Below, one piece after another: positions 1 to 7,948 of a DNA stretch of 64,000 nt; the first letter of the stretch is position 1, and each line of letters begins with the position of its first letter. The DNA is from Pseudooceanicola marinus (GTDB lineage: Bacteria > Pseudomonadota > Alphaproteobacteria > Rhodobacterales > Rhodobacteraceae). The notes under the pieces were generated by a model. That model made no database searches. It was not told where the DNA came from and was given only the letters and a program-made list of their open reading frames with translations. The DNA lies in assembly GCF_002786295.1 (NCBI RefSeq), contig NZ_PGTC01000010.1, positions 496,001 through 560,000 of the forward strand, given 5' to 3'. Position numbers and translations under genes: made by a program.

Positions 1-836
1 GCGGCGTTTTCCTCATTCACCGCCATGGCGTAGCAGCTGATCCAGTCGTTCACCACGTGGGGCGGCGCCAGGTTGCGGCCCGCTTCTTCCTTCAGCGCCT
101 CGTGGATGGCGCGGGCGCGGCGGCGCACGGCGAGGCCACCGGGCAGCAGACCGTCGCTGTCGAGGCCGCGGTCGATGCAATCCGACATCACCTTCCAGAT
201 CTGGCCAACGCCCGTGCTGACGTCCGGGCGGCCGCGCGCGGCCTCGTTTGCGGCCTTCATCTGGGCGATGGTCAGCCCAGAGGCGCGGGCCATCTCCAGC
301 ATCTCTGCGGCGGAATGGAAGGGGTAGGGGATCGGCGCGCCCGGCGCCTTGTCCTCGCCCGCCGCCAGTTCGGCCTCGGTCAGGACAAAGCCGCCGCCCA
401 CGGAATAGTAGACCTCCGACAGGATCACGTCGCCCTGGCCATCCAGGGCCATCAGTTTCATTCCGTTGGGGTGGCCCGGCAGTGCCTCGTCATAGTCGAA
501 GAGCATGTCGCGCGCCGGCTCGAAGGCCATCGGCGGCAGGCCGTCGGGCGTGACCTCGCCGGTCTCGGCGATCCGGGTCAGCGCCGTCTCGGCCTTCTCG
601 TTGTCGTAGGTGACCGGTTCGAACCCCGCCAGGCCGAGGATCGTCGCCCGGTCCGTCGCATGCCCCTTGCCGGTGAAGGCCAGCGAGCCGTGCAGCGAGG
701 CGCGCAGGCCCTTCGCCTCGAAGGGCGCTTCGCGCAGCCGGTCGAGGAAACGCGCGGCGGCCACCATCGGCCCCATGGTATGGGACGAAGACGGGCCGAT
801 GCCGATCTTGAAGATCTCGAAGACGGAAAGGAACAT
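1..836 (-). CDS. sdaA: L-serine ammonia-lyase, single chain (3' end cut by window)
   Basis: Iron-sulfur L-serine dehydratase, converting L-serine to pyruvate and ammonia in the cytoplasm. The translation starts MFLSVFEIFKIGIGPSSSHT; the GPSSSHTMGP motif is the family signature of the N-terminal (beta) domain. About 278 residues are visible and they run into the alpha domain (VVNDWISCYAMAVNEENAA at the edge, including one Cys in the region that supplies Fe-S ligands). The family is usually about 460 residues, so roughly 40% lies outside the window to the left. The start at 836 is chosen because the family motif begins right after it. It is divergent from xseA across a 167-base gap. Identification is firm; only the missing C-terminus is unverified. 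Confidence 0.93.
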   Translation of the reverse strand, partial: MFLSVFEIFKIGIGPSSSHTMGPMVAAARFLDRLREAPFEAKGLRASLHGSLAFTGKGHATDRATILGLAGFEPVTYDNEKAETALTRIAETGEVTPDGLPPMAFEPARDMLFDYDEALPGHPNGMKLMALDGQGDVILSEVYYSVGGGFVLTEAELAAGEDKAPGAPIPYPFHSAAEMLEMARASGLTIAQMKAANEAARGRPDVSTGVGQIWKVMSDCIDRGLDSDGLLPGGLAVRRRARAIHEALKEEAGRNLAPPHVVNDWISCYAMAVNEENA

Positions 837-1003
837 GAGGCACCCCTGTTTATACCGTGACCCTAGCGCAGGCAGGGCGGGCGACAATGCCGAAAGCGAC
901 AGGGGCGGCCCCGGCTGCGGCGTGGCACCGCCCGGGCCACCGGTCCGGGTCTTTTGTCTGCCGACCGGCGCCGCTAGGATGGCGCCAAAGCAAGGGCAGG
1001 CGC

Positions 1004-2641
1004 ATGGACCTTTTCGAAGACGACACCCCCGACAATGGCCCGGGAAATTCACCGGAATTCACCGTCTCGGAAATTTCCGGCGCGGTGAAACGCGTGATCG
1101 AGGGCGAGTTCGCCCATGTGCGCATCCGGGGCGAGATCGGGCGCGTCAGCACGCCGCGCTCGGGCCATGTCTACATGGACCTGAAGGACGACCGCGCGGT
1201 CATCTCCGGCGTGATCTGGAAAGGGGTCGCCAGCCGACTGGAGACCCGCCCCGAGGAGGGGCTGGAGGTCGTGGCGACGGGCCGGCTGACGACCTTCCCG
1301 GGCCAGTCGAAATACCAGTTGGTGATCGAGGATCTGGCGCCGGCGGGCATGGGCGCGCTGATGGCCATGCTGGAAAAGCGCAAGCAGGCGTTGGCCGCCG
1401 AGGGGCTGTTCGCCCAAGAGCGCAAGAAACCGCTGCCCTTCCTGCCGGAGGTGATCGGCGTGGTCACCTCGCCCTCGGGCGCTGTCATCCGCGACATCCT
1501 GCACCGGCTGCGCGACCGCTTTCCCCGCAAGGTACTGATCTGGCCCGTGGCGGTGCAGGGCAAGGCCTGTGCGCCGGAGGTGACCCGCGCCATCGAGGGC
1601 TTCAACCGGATGACCCCGGGGGGCGCCATGCCGCGTCCGGATCTGCTGATCGTCGCGCGCGGCGGCGGCAGCCTGGAGGATCTTTGGGGGTTCAACGAGG
1701 AAAGCGTGGCGCGGGCGGCCGCCGCCAGCCAGATCCCGCTGATTTCCGCCGTGGGGCATGAAACCGACACGACGCTGATCGATTTCGTGTCCGACCGGCG
1801 GGCGCCCACGCCCACGGCGGCGGCGGAACTGGCGGTGCCGGTTCGGGGTGAACTGCTGGCCTGGGTGGCCGATCAGGGCGCCCGGCTGACCCGCGCCCAG
1901 ACCAGCGCGGTGGAAACCCGCGCCCGCTGGCTGCGCGACCTGTCGCGGGCCCTGCCGCGGGTGGAAACGCTGGTCGAAGGGCCGGCGCAGCGGCTGGATC
2001 ACCTGGGCGACCGCCTGCCACGCGCCCTGACCGGGCTGGCGCAGCGCCGCCGGGTGGAGCTGTCGGAAAAGGGCGGGCTGCGGCCCACGCTGCTGCGGGG
2101 GCGGATCAGCGAGGAGCGGCGGCGGCTGGATCAGCTCTCGGCGCGGCTGGCCCCGGCGCTGTCGCGGTCCGTGGCGGTGAAATCCGAACGCCTCGCCGCG
2201 CGGGGCCGGATCGAGCCCAGCCGACTGGCGCGCCAGGCGGCGCAGGGGAGAACGGAGCTGACGGCGCTGATGGGCCGTTTCGACCGTGGCGCCCGCGGTC
2301 AGATCGAGGCGCAGCGCCAGCGTCTGACCGCGCTGGATCGCCTACGCGAAACGCTGGGGTACAAGGCAACCCTGCGGCGTGGCTATACGGTGGTGCGCGA
2401 CGAGGCGGGCCAGGTGCTGCGCGACAGCATGGCGGCAGGCTCGGCCGCAGGGCTGGAGATCGAGTTTGCCGATGGCCGCCTGTCGGTCGGGGTCGGGGCC
2501 GGGGCGCGCGCCCCTGTGCCCGAGGCCGCCGCGACATCCGCGTCGAAACCCGCCCCGAAAGCGGCGCCGCGCAAGGCGCCGAAATCGGACGGTGGCGGGT
2601 CTGGCGGTGGCACGCCGCCGGAACAGGGCTCTCTTTTCTAG
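1004..2641 (+). CDS. xseA: Exodeoxyribonuclease VII large subunit
   Basis: Large, catalytic subunit of exonuclease VII, which degrades single-stranded DNA together with XseB. The 545-residue protein has an N-terminal OB-fold (about residues 12-105, starting EFTVSEISGAVKRVIEG), then the Exonuc_VII_L core with VIGVVTSPSGAVIRDIL, DLLIVARGGGSLEDLWGFN and SAVGHETDTTLIDFVSDRRA. A long coiled-coil-prone Arg/Leu-rich stretch follows, and a low-complexity Ala/Lys/Pro/Gly tail after about residue 500. The ATG at 1004 (MDLFEDDTPD) is preferred over upstream in-frame starts because the OB-fold begins just after it and the extension is not family-like. The acidic N-terminus and the tail are variable in the family. 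No xseB is visible nearby. Confidence 0.95.
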   Translation: MDLFEDDTPDNGPGNSPEFTVSEISGAVKRVIEGEFAHVRIRGEIGRVSTPRSGHVYMDLKDDRAVISGVIWKGVASRLETRPEEGLEVVATGRLTTFPGQSKYQLVIEDLAPAGMGALMAMLEKRKQALAAEGLFAQERKKPLPFLPEVIGVVTSPSGAVIRDILHRLRDRFPRKVLIWPVAVQGKACAPEVTRAIEGFNRMTPGGAMPRPDLLIVARGGGSLEDLWGFNEESVARAAAASQIPLISAVGHETDTTLIDFVSDRRAPTPTAAAELAVPVRGELLAWVADQGARLTRAQTSAVETRARWLRDLSRALPRVETLVEGPAQRLDHLGDRLPRALTGLAQRRRVELSEKGGLRPTLLRGRISEERRRLDQLSARLAPALSRSVAVKSERLAARGRIEPSRLARQAAQGRTELTALMGRFDRGARGQIEAQRQRLTALDRLRETLGYKATLRRGYTVVRDEAGQVLRDSMAAGSAAGLEIEFADGRLSVGVGAGARAPVPEAAATSASKPAPKAAPRKAPKSDGGGSGGGTPPEQGSLF

Positions 2642-2698
2642 GATCCCGAGTCTAATACCCCGGGCGGGCGCGCCGCAGACCGGGACGCCGGCGGTGCC

Positions 2699-3127
2699 TC
2701 AGACCCCGATCTCTGGGCCGGGGCAGGCCAGGGGCTCTTCGCTGCTCTGCATTTCGTAAAGCTCGGTCTGGCTGCCCGGCGCCTGGAAGGTCGCGGTCAG
2801 CCCGCCGCCAGAGCCGGCCGCAAAGCTCCAGCATTGCGGCTCGGGTGTCTGCTCGTAGGTGAAACAGATCAGCCCGTCCTCCTCGTACCATTGCCCCTCC
2901 TGGCAGTCGCCGTCGAGGAAGGACCAGCGCACGCGGCGGTTCGACAGGTATTCCTCCGCGCCGTAGGGCGCCCCTTGCGAGCCGTAGGTGAAGGTGCGCC
3001 CCCGGGTGTATGCGTCGAATTCCGCCGCCGACATCGAAGGCGCAGGGGCCTGTTGTGTGAGGGCCTGCTGCGCGGTGGCGGGCAGGGCGGTGGCGGTGAG
3101 CAGCGCAAGGGTGAAAAGCGGTTTCAT
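2699..3127 (-). CDS. Small secreted hypothetical protein
   Basis: A 142-residue protein with a clear Sec signal peptide (MKPLFTLALLTATALPATAQ, cleavage near ATA-QQ). The mature part is acidic and aromatic-rich (RTFTYGSQGAPYGAEEYLSNRRVRWSFLD region) with four cysteines (DGDCQEG, LICFTY, PQCWSF, LACPGP) that could form disulfides in the periplasm. The pattern of an xFTYGSxGxPYGxExYxxxRRVxWxF start followed by a Cys/Trp-rich sheet recurs in uncharacterised roseobacter periplasmic proteins, but I do not know a function. The gene lies 37 bases downstream of alkB on the same strand, so the two may share a transcript. The start at 3127 gives an uninterrupted signal peptide. Confidence 0.8.
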   Translation of the reverse strand: MKPLFTLALLTATALPATAQQALTQQAPAPSMSAAEFDAYTRGRTFTYGSQGAPYGAEEYLSNRRVRWSFLDGDCQEGQWYEEDGLICFTYEQTPEPQCWSFAAGSGGGLTATFQAPGSQTELYEMQSSEEPLACPGPEIGV

Positions 3128-3164
3128 GCGGGCACTGTGACAGGTCGCGGGCAGGGCGCAAACG

Positions 3165-4250
3165 TCAAATCGCGTCATATGGCGGCGACGGGCGGGCGCT
3201 TGCCATTCCGCTGCCTGCCTGCGATCGCGCCCTGTGCAGGGCATCGACACGTGGGTCCATGACGTGCCGCCACCAACGCGGTACCAGGGCCACCGTCGCC
3301 ATGACCGGCAGGGAGCGTGGCAAGATCGGCATCGCGTCCCGGTCCAGTTGCAGCCCGGGGTAGATGCGGCCCGGGTGCATGTGATGGTCGGAATGGCGTG
3401 GCGCGTTCAGCATCATCGCCTGGGTGGCTGCATGGGGTGTGTTCCATGAATGACCCATGCCGACAGGTTCCAGCCGGCCATCCGGGCGTTCGCCCCGTTC
3501 CAGCCCGTAGTGCTGCACGTAATCGGATAGTAGGATCTGGATCTGCGCCAGGATGCAAATCCCGAGGTAAATCGCCGCGCCGCGCGCCCCGCCGAAGGCG
3601 CAGGCCAGCAGCAGGCACAGCAGGGCCACCGCGACGTAGCCGATGTAGGGGTGATGCCACCAGGCGCGCCCCGCGCGGCGCAGGTCCCGTGTCTCGGCGC
3701 GGAACCCTTCGCGGAAACTGCCGCGCCAGGCACGCCGCAGGTAGCGCCAGAACCCTTCGCCCCGCCGGGCTGTATTGGGATCGCGCCGGGAGCCGACCCA
3801 GACATGATGCACCTTCGGATGGGCGCTGGCGTGGTGGCCGAACAGCATCGTGGAATAGACCAACCGCCCGAGCCGCCGCAGGCCGCGTTTGGGGCGGTGG
3901 ATCAGCTCATGCGCATTGGGATGGCTGACCTGGCCGAAATAGACGGCGAAGGCCAGCGCGGCGGGTCCCACTTCGGCCCAGCCTTCGACCCCGCCGGGTC
4001 CCCCGAGGACCCGCAGCGCGATCAGCACCAGCCACAGGTGCGCCAGCCCGAGCGTCAGCGACAGGCCGACCCCGGCGTCGAAGGCGCGGTCCGTGGGTGC
4101 GTTCTGCCAGTTCTTCGGCAAGAGTGCGTCCAGCAGGGCGGTGAGGCCGGTCAGCCAGGCCAGGGCGATCCAGCCCCATGGTCCGCCGACCAGCGCGGCC
4201 AGGACCAGCAGGGGCAGAGGACAGAGCGTGGCGATCAGGAAAGCAGCCAT
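3165..4250 (-). CDS. alkB: Alkane 1-monooxygenase-like membrane di-iron hydroxylase
   Basis: Integral-membrane non-heme di-iron hydroxylase that would insert oxygen at the terminal carbon of alkanes or related chains, using rubredoxin or another ferredoxin. The 361 residues carry the AlkB histidine boxes in order: NAHELIH, HHASAHPKVHH, and NAPRHSDHHMHP, plus the SDYVQHYGLERGE segment characteristic of AlkB rather than of fatty-acid desaturases. At least four hydrophobic segments are visible, two in the first 55 residues. The open frame continues far upstream over the ftsY promoter; the ATG at 4250 (MAAFLIATLCPL) is chosen because it opens the first membrane helix. No rubredoxin gene is adjacent. 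Substrate is unknown: AlkB homologues also act on ethers, lipids and xylene-like compounds. Confidence 0.88.
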   Translation of the reverse strand: MAAFLIATLCPLPLLVLAALVGGPWGWIALAWLTGLTALLDALLPKNWQNAPTDRAFDAGVGLSLTLGLAHLWLVLIALRVLGGPGGVEGWAEVGPAALAFAVYFGQVSHPNAHELIHRPKRGLRRLGRLVYSTMLFGHHASAHPKVHHVWVGSRRDPNTARRGEGFWRYLRRAWRGSFREGFRAETRDLRRAGRAWWHHPYIGYVAVALLCLLLACAFGGARGAAIYLGICILAQIQILLSDYVQHYGLERGERPDGRLEPVGMGHSWNTPHAATQAMMLNAPRHSDHHMHPGRIYPGLQLDRDAMPILPRSLPVMATVALVPRWWRHVMDPRVDALHRARSQAGSGMASARPSPPYDAI

Positions 4251-4458
4251 GAGGCACCCCGGGGGAGAGGAAGAATGCGCGCCGCCGGCCTCGCCGGGGC
4301 GTCCTTGCCTAACATAGCGCGCAATGGGTTGGGAATCGGGCGCAAACGCATCGCTTTCCCGGCATTTCGCCCAGTTTCGACCACGCGCCGCGTCCCACGC
4401 CCCCTTCCATCGTCCCCGCTTTGGCATTACCTCCGTAACGGTAACGACCGGAGGCCCC

Positions 4459-5721
4459 ATGGCGCTGTTTTCCAAACTGAAGGACCGTCTGTTCAAATCC
4501 TCGTCCCGGCTGGAGGCGGGTCTGGATGCGATCGTGGAGGAAGGGGCCGAGGCGCCCGAGCAGCCCGAGACGCCGGAGCCAGCCCCGCGCCCGGAGCCAA
4601 AGCCTGAGCCCAGCCCGGAACCGGAGCCGGAGCCCGTACCGGCCCCCGCGCCGCAGCCTGACCCGACGCCTGCGCCCACGCCGCAGCCGGAGATCCCGCC
4701 CGCGACCCCGCCCGAGGATCCCGCGCCCACGCCCGACAGCGACCCGGGCGTGCCGCCGACCCCTGGCCCCGACCTGCCCAGTCCCGGCCCGGATGAAGTA
4801 CCGCCCCCCGCGCCGGACCTGGCGTCGGTGACGCCAAAGGGTGGGCTTGTCTCGCGCCTCTTCGGGCGGGGCCAGGCCGCCGTGCCGCGCCGGGTGCTGG
4901 ACGACGAGATGCTGGAAAGCCTCGAAGAGCTGCTGATCGCCTCGGACATGGGGGTGGATACCGCACTGCGGGTGACGGCCAACATGGCCGAGGGGCGCAT
5001 GGGCCAAAAGCTCTCGGTCGAGGAGATCAAGCGCCTGCTGGCCGAGGAGGTCACCCGGGTGATGGAGCCGGTGGCGCGCCCGCTGCCGATCTACCCGAAG
5101 AAGCCGCAGGTGGTGCTGGTGGTGGGCGTCAACGGGTCGGGCAAGACCACGACCATCGGCAAGCTGGCCTCGCAGTTCCGCGATGCGGGCAAGTCGGTGG
5201 TGATCGCCGCCGGCGACACCTTCCGCGCGGCGGCCGTCGAACAGCTGGAGGTCTGGGGCCAGCGCGCCGGCGTGCCGGTGCTGAAGGCGGAAACCGGCTC
5301 CGACCCGGCATCGCTGGCGTTTGATGCCATGACCAAGGCCGAGGCTGAAGGCGCGGATCTGCTGATGATCGACACCGCCGGGCGTCTGCAGAACCGCGCC
5401 GACCTGATGGAAGAGCTGGCCAAGATCGTCCGGGTGATCCGCAAGAAGGACTCTTCGGCGCCGCACAACACCCTGCTGGTGCTGGATGCCACCACCGGCC
5501 AGAACGCCCTGAGCCAGGTCGAGACCTTCCAGAAGCTGGCCGATGTGTCGGGCCTGGTGATGACGAAGCTGGACGGGACCGCCAAGGGCGGTGTGCTGGT
5601 GGCGCTGGCCGACAAGTTCGGCCTGCCGATCCATGCCATCGGCGTGGGGGAGCAGATCGACGATCTGGCGCCCTTCGATCCGGCCGATTTCGCCCGCGCC
5701 CTGACCGGGCTGGACAGCTGA
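4459..5721 (+). CDS. ftsY: Signal recognition particle receptor FtsY
   Basis: SRP receptor GTPase that docks ribosome-nascent chain complexes at the membrane for SecYEG or YidC insertion. The 420-residue protein has an acidic, Pro/Glu-dominated N-terminal region (about residues 30-120, with repeated PEP/PAP units), then the NG domain with [16 protein letters not shown] (G1, near residue 224), [30 protein letters not shown] and [10 protein letters not shown]. The start at 4459 ([16 protein letters not shown]) matches the amphipathic membrane-binding N-terminus of the family; an in-frame upstream extension reads through promoter sequence. The Pro/Glu block replaces the acidic A domain. Downstream lie unrelated membrane-protein genes. 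Confidence 0.96.
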   Translation: MALFSKLKDRLFKSSSRLEAGLDAIVEEGAEAPEQPETPEPAPRPEPKPEPSPEPEPEPVPAPAPQPDPTPAPTPQPEIPPATPPEDPAPTPDSDPGVPPTPGPDLPSPGPDEVPPPAPDLASVTPKGGLVSRLFGRGQAAVPRRVLDDEMLESLEELLIASDMGVDTALRVTANMAEGRMGQKLSVEEIKRLLAEEVTRVMEPVARPLPIYPKKPQVVLVVGVNGSGKTTTIGKLASQFRDAGKSVVIAAGDTFRAAAVEQLEVWGQRAGVPVLKAETGSDPASLAFDAMTKAEAEGADLLMIDTAGRLQNRADLMEELAKIVRVIRKKDSSAPHNTLLVLDATTGQNALSQVETFQKLADVSGLVMTKLDGTAKGGVLVALADKFGLPIHAIGVGEQIDDLAPFDPADFARALTGLDS

Positions 5722-5778
5722 GGCGCGCCGGCCCCTGTCACCGACCGCATCCCCTTCGGCGGGCCGGGCACCGGCCCG

Positions 5779-6246
5779 TCACTCCAGTACGCGCTTCAGC
5801 AGCCACAGCACGGTGACGGCCATGACCGATGTCAGCGCCGCCAGCGCCAGGTTGCCCATACCCGCCGAGAGGCCGACCGCGCCCGCCAGCCACAGCCCCG
5901 CCCCCGTGGTGATGCCGCGTACCTTGTCGTCGGCGGTGAAGATCGCGCCGCCCGCCAGGAAGGCGACCCCGGCGGTGACTGCTTCGATCACGCGGATCGG
6001 ATCCTTGCGCACCGAGGAATCGTCGGTCAGCGGGTCCATCAGGATGCCCAGCATGATGAGGGTGAAGAGACAGGCAGCCAGCGACACCAGGATATGGGTG
6101 CGCAACCCGGCTGATTTCTCCTGCCGCTCGCGCTCCCACCCGATGATCCCGCCAAGCAGCAGGGCGCCGAACAGGCGCAACAGGATCTCGGGCCAGCTGA
6201 GGCCGGCGACGGGCGGGGCAAAGTGGCTGCTGAGTAGGTCTTCCAT
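5779..6246 (-). CDS. MgtC/SapB family membrane protein
   Basis: A 155-residue integral-membrane protein with four to five hydrophobic helices and the MgtC signature: ILLRLFGALLLGGIIGWERE near the N-terminus, followed by GLRTHILVSLAACLFTL and RVIEAVTAGVAFLAGGAIF. MgtC homologues modulate F-ATPase activity and survival under low magnesium or phosphate limitation. The start is uncertain: ATG 6246 (MEDLLSSHF) is preferred because it lies close to the first conserved block, while ATG 6282 would add 12 residues. It is convergent with ftsY (57-base gap) and divergent from the DMT transporter gene. Proteins of this short size lack the C-terminal soluble domain of Salmonella MgtC, so a role in virulence should not be assumed. 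Confidence 0.88.
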   Translation of the reverse strand: MEDLLSSHFAPPVAGLSWPEILLRLFGALLLGGIIGWERERQEKSAGLRTHILVSLAACLFTLIMLGILMDPLTDDSSVRKDPIRVIEAVTAGVAFLAGGAIFTADDKVRGITTGAGLWLAGAVGLSAGMGNLALAALTSVMAVTVLWLLKRVLE

Positions 6247-6303
6247 CACCGGGCCAACGCCCTCCACCCGTCCAGAGTTCATTTCCCGAAAGGCCCCGCG
6301 CGC

Positions 6304-7209
6304 ATGAGCGACTGGTTCACCGCCATCGAGGGCACGGAGGCCGGCCATCAGGCCGCGCTGATCCTGGCGCTGTCCGCGGCCCTGCTGCATGCGCTATTCG
6401 GGTCCCTGCAGAAGGGGCGTCTGGCTCCCTGGACCTCGCGCGGCATCATGGATGTCTTCATGGTGGCCCTGGCCGTGCCGGCGGTGCTGTGGCTGGTGCC
6501 GGCACCGCAGGGCGCGCTGCAATGGGCGCTGGTGCTGGGGGCGATCCCCATTCACATGGCCTACAAGGTCGGCATGGCCATGGCCTACAGCCGGGGCGCC
6601 TACACGGTGGTCTATCCGGTGGTGCGCGGCACCGGCCCGGTATTCACCGTGCTGGGCGCCTGGGTGGTCTTCGGCGAGGTGTTCCAGCCGCTGCAGTGGC
6701 TGGGCGTCGGCCTCCTGATGGCGGGGATCCTGGGCCTGGCGCTTTACAACCTGCGTCACATCGTGGTGGCGCGGGAGACGCTGGTGGCGGCGCTGATCCT
6801 GGCGGTGGTCACCGGCGCGCTTGTCGCGCTTTATACCACCTACGACGCCTATGCGATCCGTGCGCTGCCCGATCCCTTCACCTTCCTCGCCTGGTTCTTC
6901 CTCGTCACGAACCTGGACTTCCCCCTTGTCCTGGCCTGGCGCTGGCGCCATCTGGACATCAGACCCGCGCCGCGTGACTGGCTGCGCGGCGGGTTCCTCG
7001 GCGCGCTGGTGGCCTATGGCTCCTTCGGGTCGGTCATGCTGGCGACGCGGCTGGACAAGGTGGGCGAGGCGGCGGTGCTGCGCGAAACCTCCACCGTCTT
7101 TGCCGCGCTGATCGGCTGGCTGGTGCTGAAGGAAACGGTGGGGCCGCGCCGTATCGCCCTGATGGCATTGATCGCCGTGGGCGCCGTGGTAGTAGAAGTA
7201 GCCGGATGA
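6304..7209 (+). CDS. EamA/DMT-superfamily transporter
   Basis: A 301-residue inner-membrane protein with about ten predicted hydrophobic segments arranged as two EamA repeats (roughly residues 20-145 and 155-300). The conserved AMAYSRGAYTVVYPVVRGTGP and VGEAAVLRETSTVFAALIGWLVLKE segments resemble the helix 3-4 and helix 8-9 regions of drug/metabolite exporters. The family exports amino acids, nucleosides or small metabolites; the substrate cannot be inferred here. The gene ends with an ATGA overlap region leading into yciB, so the two are probably co-transcribed. A weak purine-rich stretch precedes the ATG. Confidence 0.85.
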   Translation: MSDWFTAIEGTEAGHQAALILALSAALLHALFGSLQKGRLAPWTSRGIMDVFMVALAVPAVLWLVPAPQGALQWALVLGAIPIHMAYKVGMAMAYSRGAYTVVYPVVRGTGPVFTVLGAWVVFGEVFQPLQWLGVGLLMAGILGLALYNLRHIVVARETLVAALILAVVTGALVALYTTYDAYAIRALPDPFTFLAWFFLVTNLDFPLVLAWRWRHLDIRPAPRDWLRGGFLGALVAYGSFGSVMLATRLDKVGEAAVLRETSTVFAALIGWLVLKETVGPRRIALMALIAVGAVVVEVAG

Positions 7210-7223
7210 TGAAGGAGCGCCCC

Positions 7224-7838
7224 GTGGCCGAGCCCAAGAAGATTTCACCTGCCCTGAAACTTGGCCTGGAGCTGGGGCCGATCCTGGTCTTCTTCGCCGC
7301 GTATCTTCTGCTGAAGGACAACATCTACACCATCGGTGGACGCGACTACGAAGGGTTCATCCTGGTCACCGCCGGGTTCATCCCGCTGATGCTGGCCTCG
7401 ACCTTTGCCCTGTGGCGGCTGACCGGCAAGCTGTCGAAGATGCAGGTGATGACGGCGGTGCTGATCGTGATCTTCGGCGGGCTGTCGGTCTGGCTGAACG
7501 ATGACCGCTTCTTCAAGATGAAGCCAACGCTGATCTACCTGCTGTTCGGCGGCGCCCTGGGCCTGGGCCTTCTGCGCGGCGAAAGCTGGTTGCAGATCGT
7601 GATGGAAGAGGCGGTGCCGCTGACCCACGAAGGCTGGATGATCCTGACCCGGCGGCTGTGCTATTTCTTCCTGGCGCTGGCGGTGCTGAACGAGGTGATC
7701 TGGCGCACGCAAAGCACCGACACCTGGGTCTATTTCAAGACCTTCGGCCTGTCGGCGGCGGTGTTCCTGTTCTTCATCACGCAGGGAAAGGTGTTCCAGG
7801 ACCACGGCATCGAAGAGGCTGAGGGCGACGAGAGCTGA
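7224..7838 (+). CDS. yciB: Inner-membrane septation protein A (YciB/IspZ)
   Basis: Polytopic inner-membrane protein of about 204 residues, linked to cell-envelope maintenance and septation in proteobacteria. After VAEPKKISPALKLGLELGPI come five or six hydrophobic helices with the family-typical TAVLIVIFGGLSVWLNDDRFFKMKPT segment and LTRRLCYFFLALAVLNEVIWRTQSTDTWV. Two starts compete: ATG 7206, which overlaps the preceding stop, and GTG 7224. I chose the GTG because an AAGGAG sits at 7212-7217 with ideal spacing to it, and because YciB proteins start just before the first helix. The C-terminus is acidic (GIEEAEGDES). Family membership is secure; the exact start is not. Confidence 0.9.
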   Translation: MAEPKKISPALKLGLELGPILVFFAAYLLLKDNIYTIGGRDYEGFILVTAGFIPLMLASTFALWRLTGKLSKMQVMTAVLIVIFGGLSVWLNDDRFFKMKPTLIYLLFGGALGLGLLRGESWLQIVMEEAVPLTHEGWMILTRRLCYFFLALAVLNEVIWRTQSTDTWVYFKTFGLSAAVFLFFITQGKVFQDHGIEEAEGDES

Positions 7839-7883
7839 CGGGCCCGCATGCTGCGCTTTCCCGGCCCGGCTCCGGTCTGGGCA

Positions 7884-7901
7884 CTGTCATTTCCCTGTCA
7901 T
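7884..7901 (+). promoter_or_regulatory. Pho box (PhoB-binding site)
   Basis: Two perfect 7-base repeats CTGTCAT separated by TTCC, matching the classical Pho-box half-site arrangement. It lies 48 bases upstream of the phosphatase start at 7949, which is where a PhoB activator site replacing a -35 element would be expected. A further inverted pair (CCTGTC at 7922-7927 and GACAGG at 7935-7940) overlaps the ribosome-binding site. Confidence 0.85.
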
Positions 7902-7948
7902 CGGCCGGCATTAGGGCTGCGCCTGTCTGTTCATGACAGGAGGGCGCC

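Noticed and set aside
3165-3265. Rubredoxin gene expected next to alkB
   Set aside because: Neither side of alkB encodes a CxxC-type rubredoxin; the small secreted protein downstream has scattered cysteines and a signal peptide, so it is not an electron carrier for AlkB.
4250-5054. N-terminal extension of the AlkB frame on the minus strand
   Set aside because: The extension is antisense to the Pro/Glu region of ftsY and its Ser/Gly repeats are the mirror of that low-complexity DNA.
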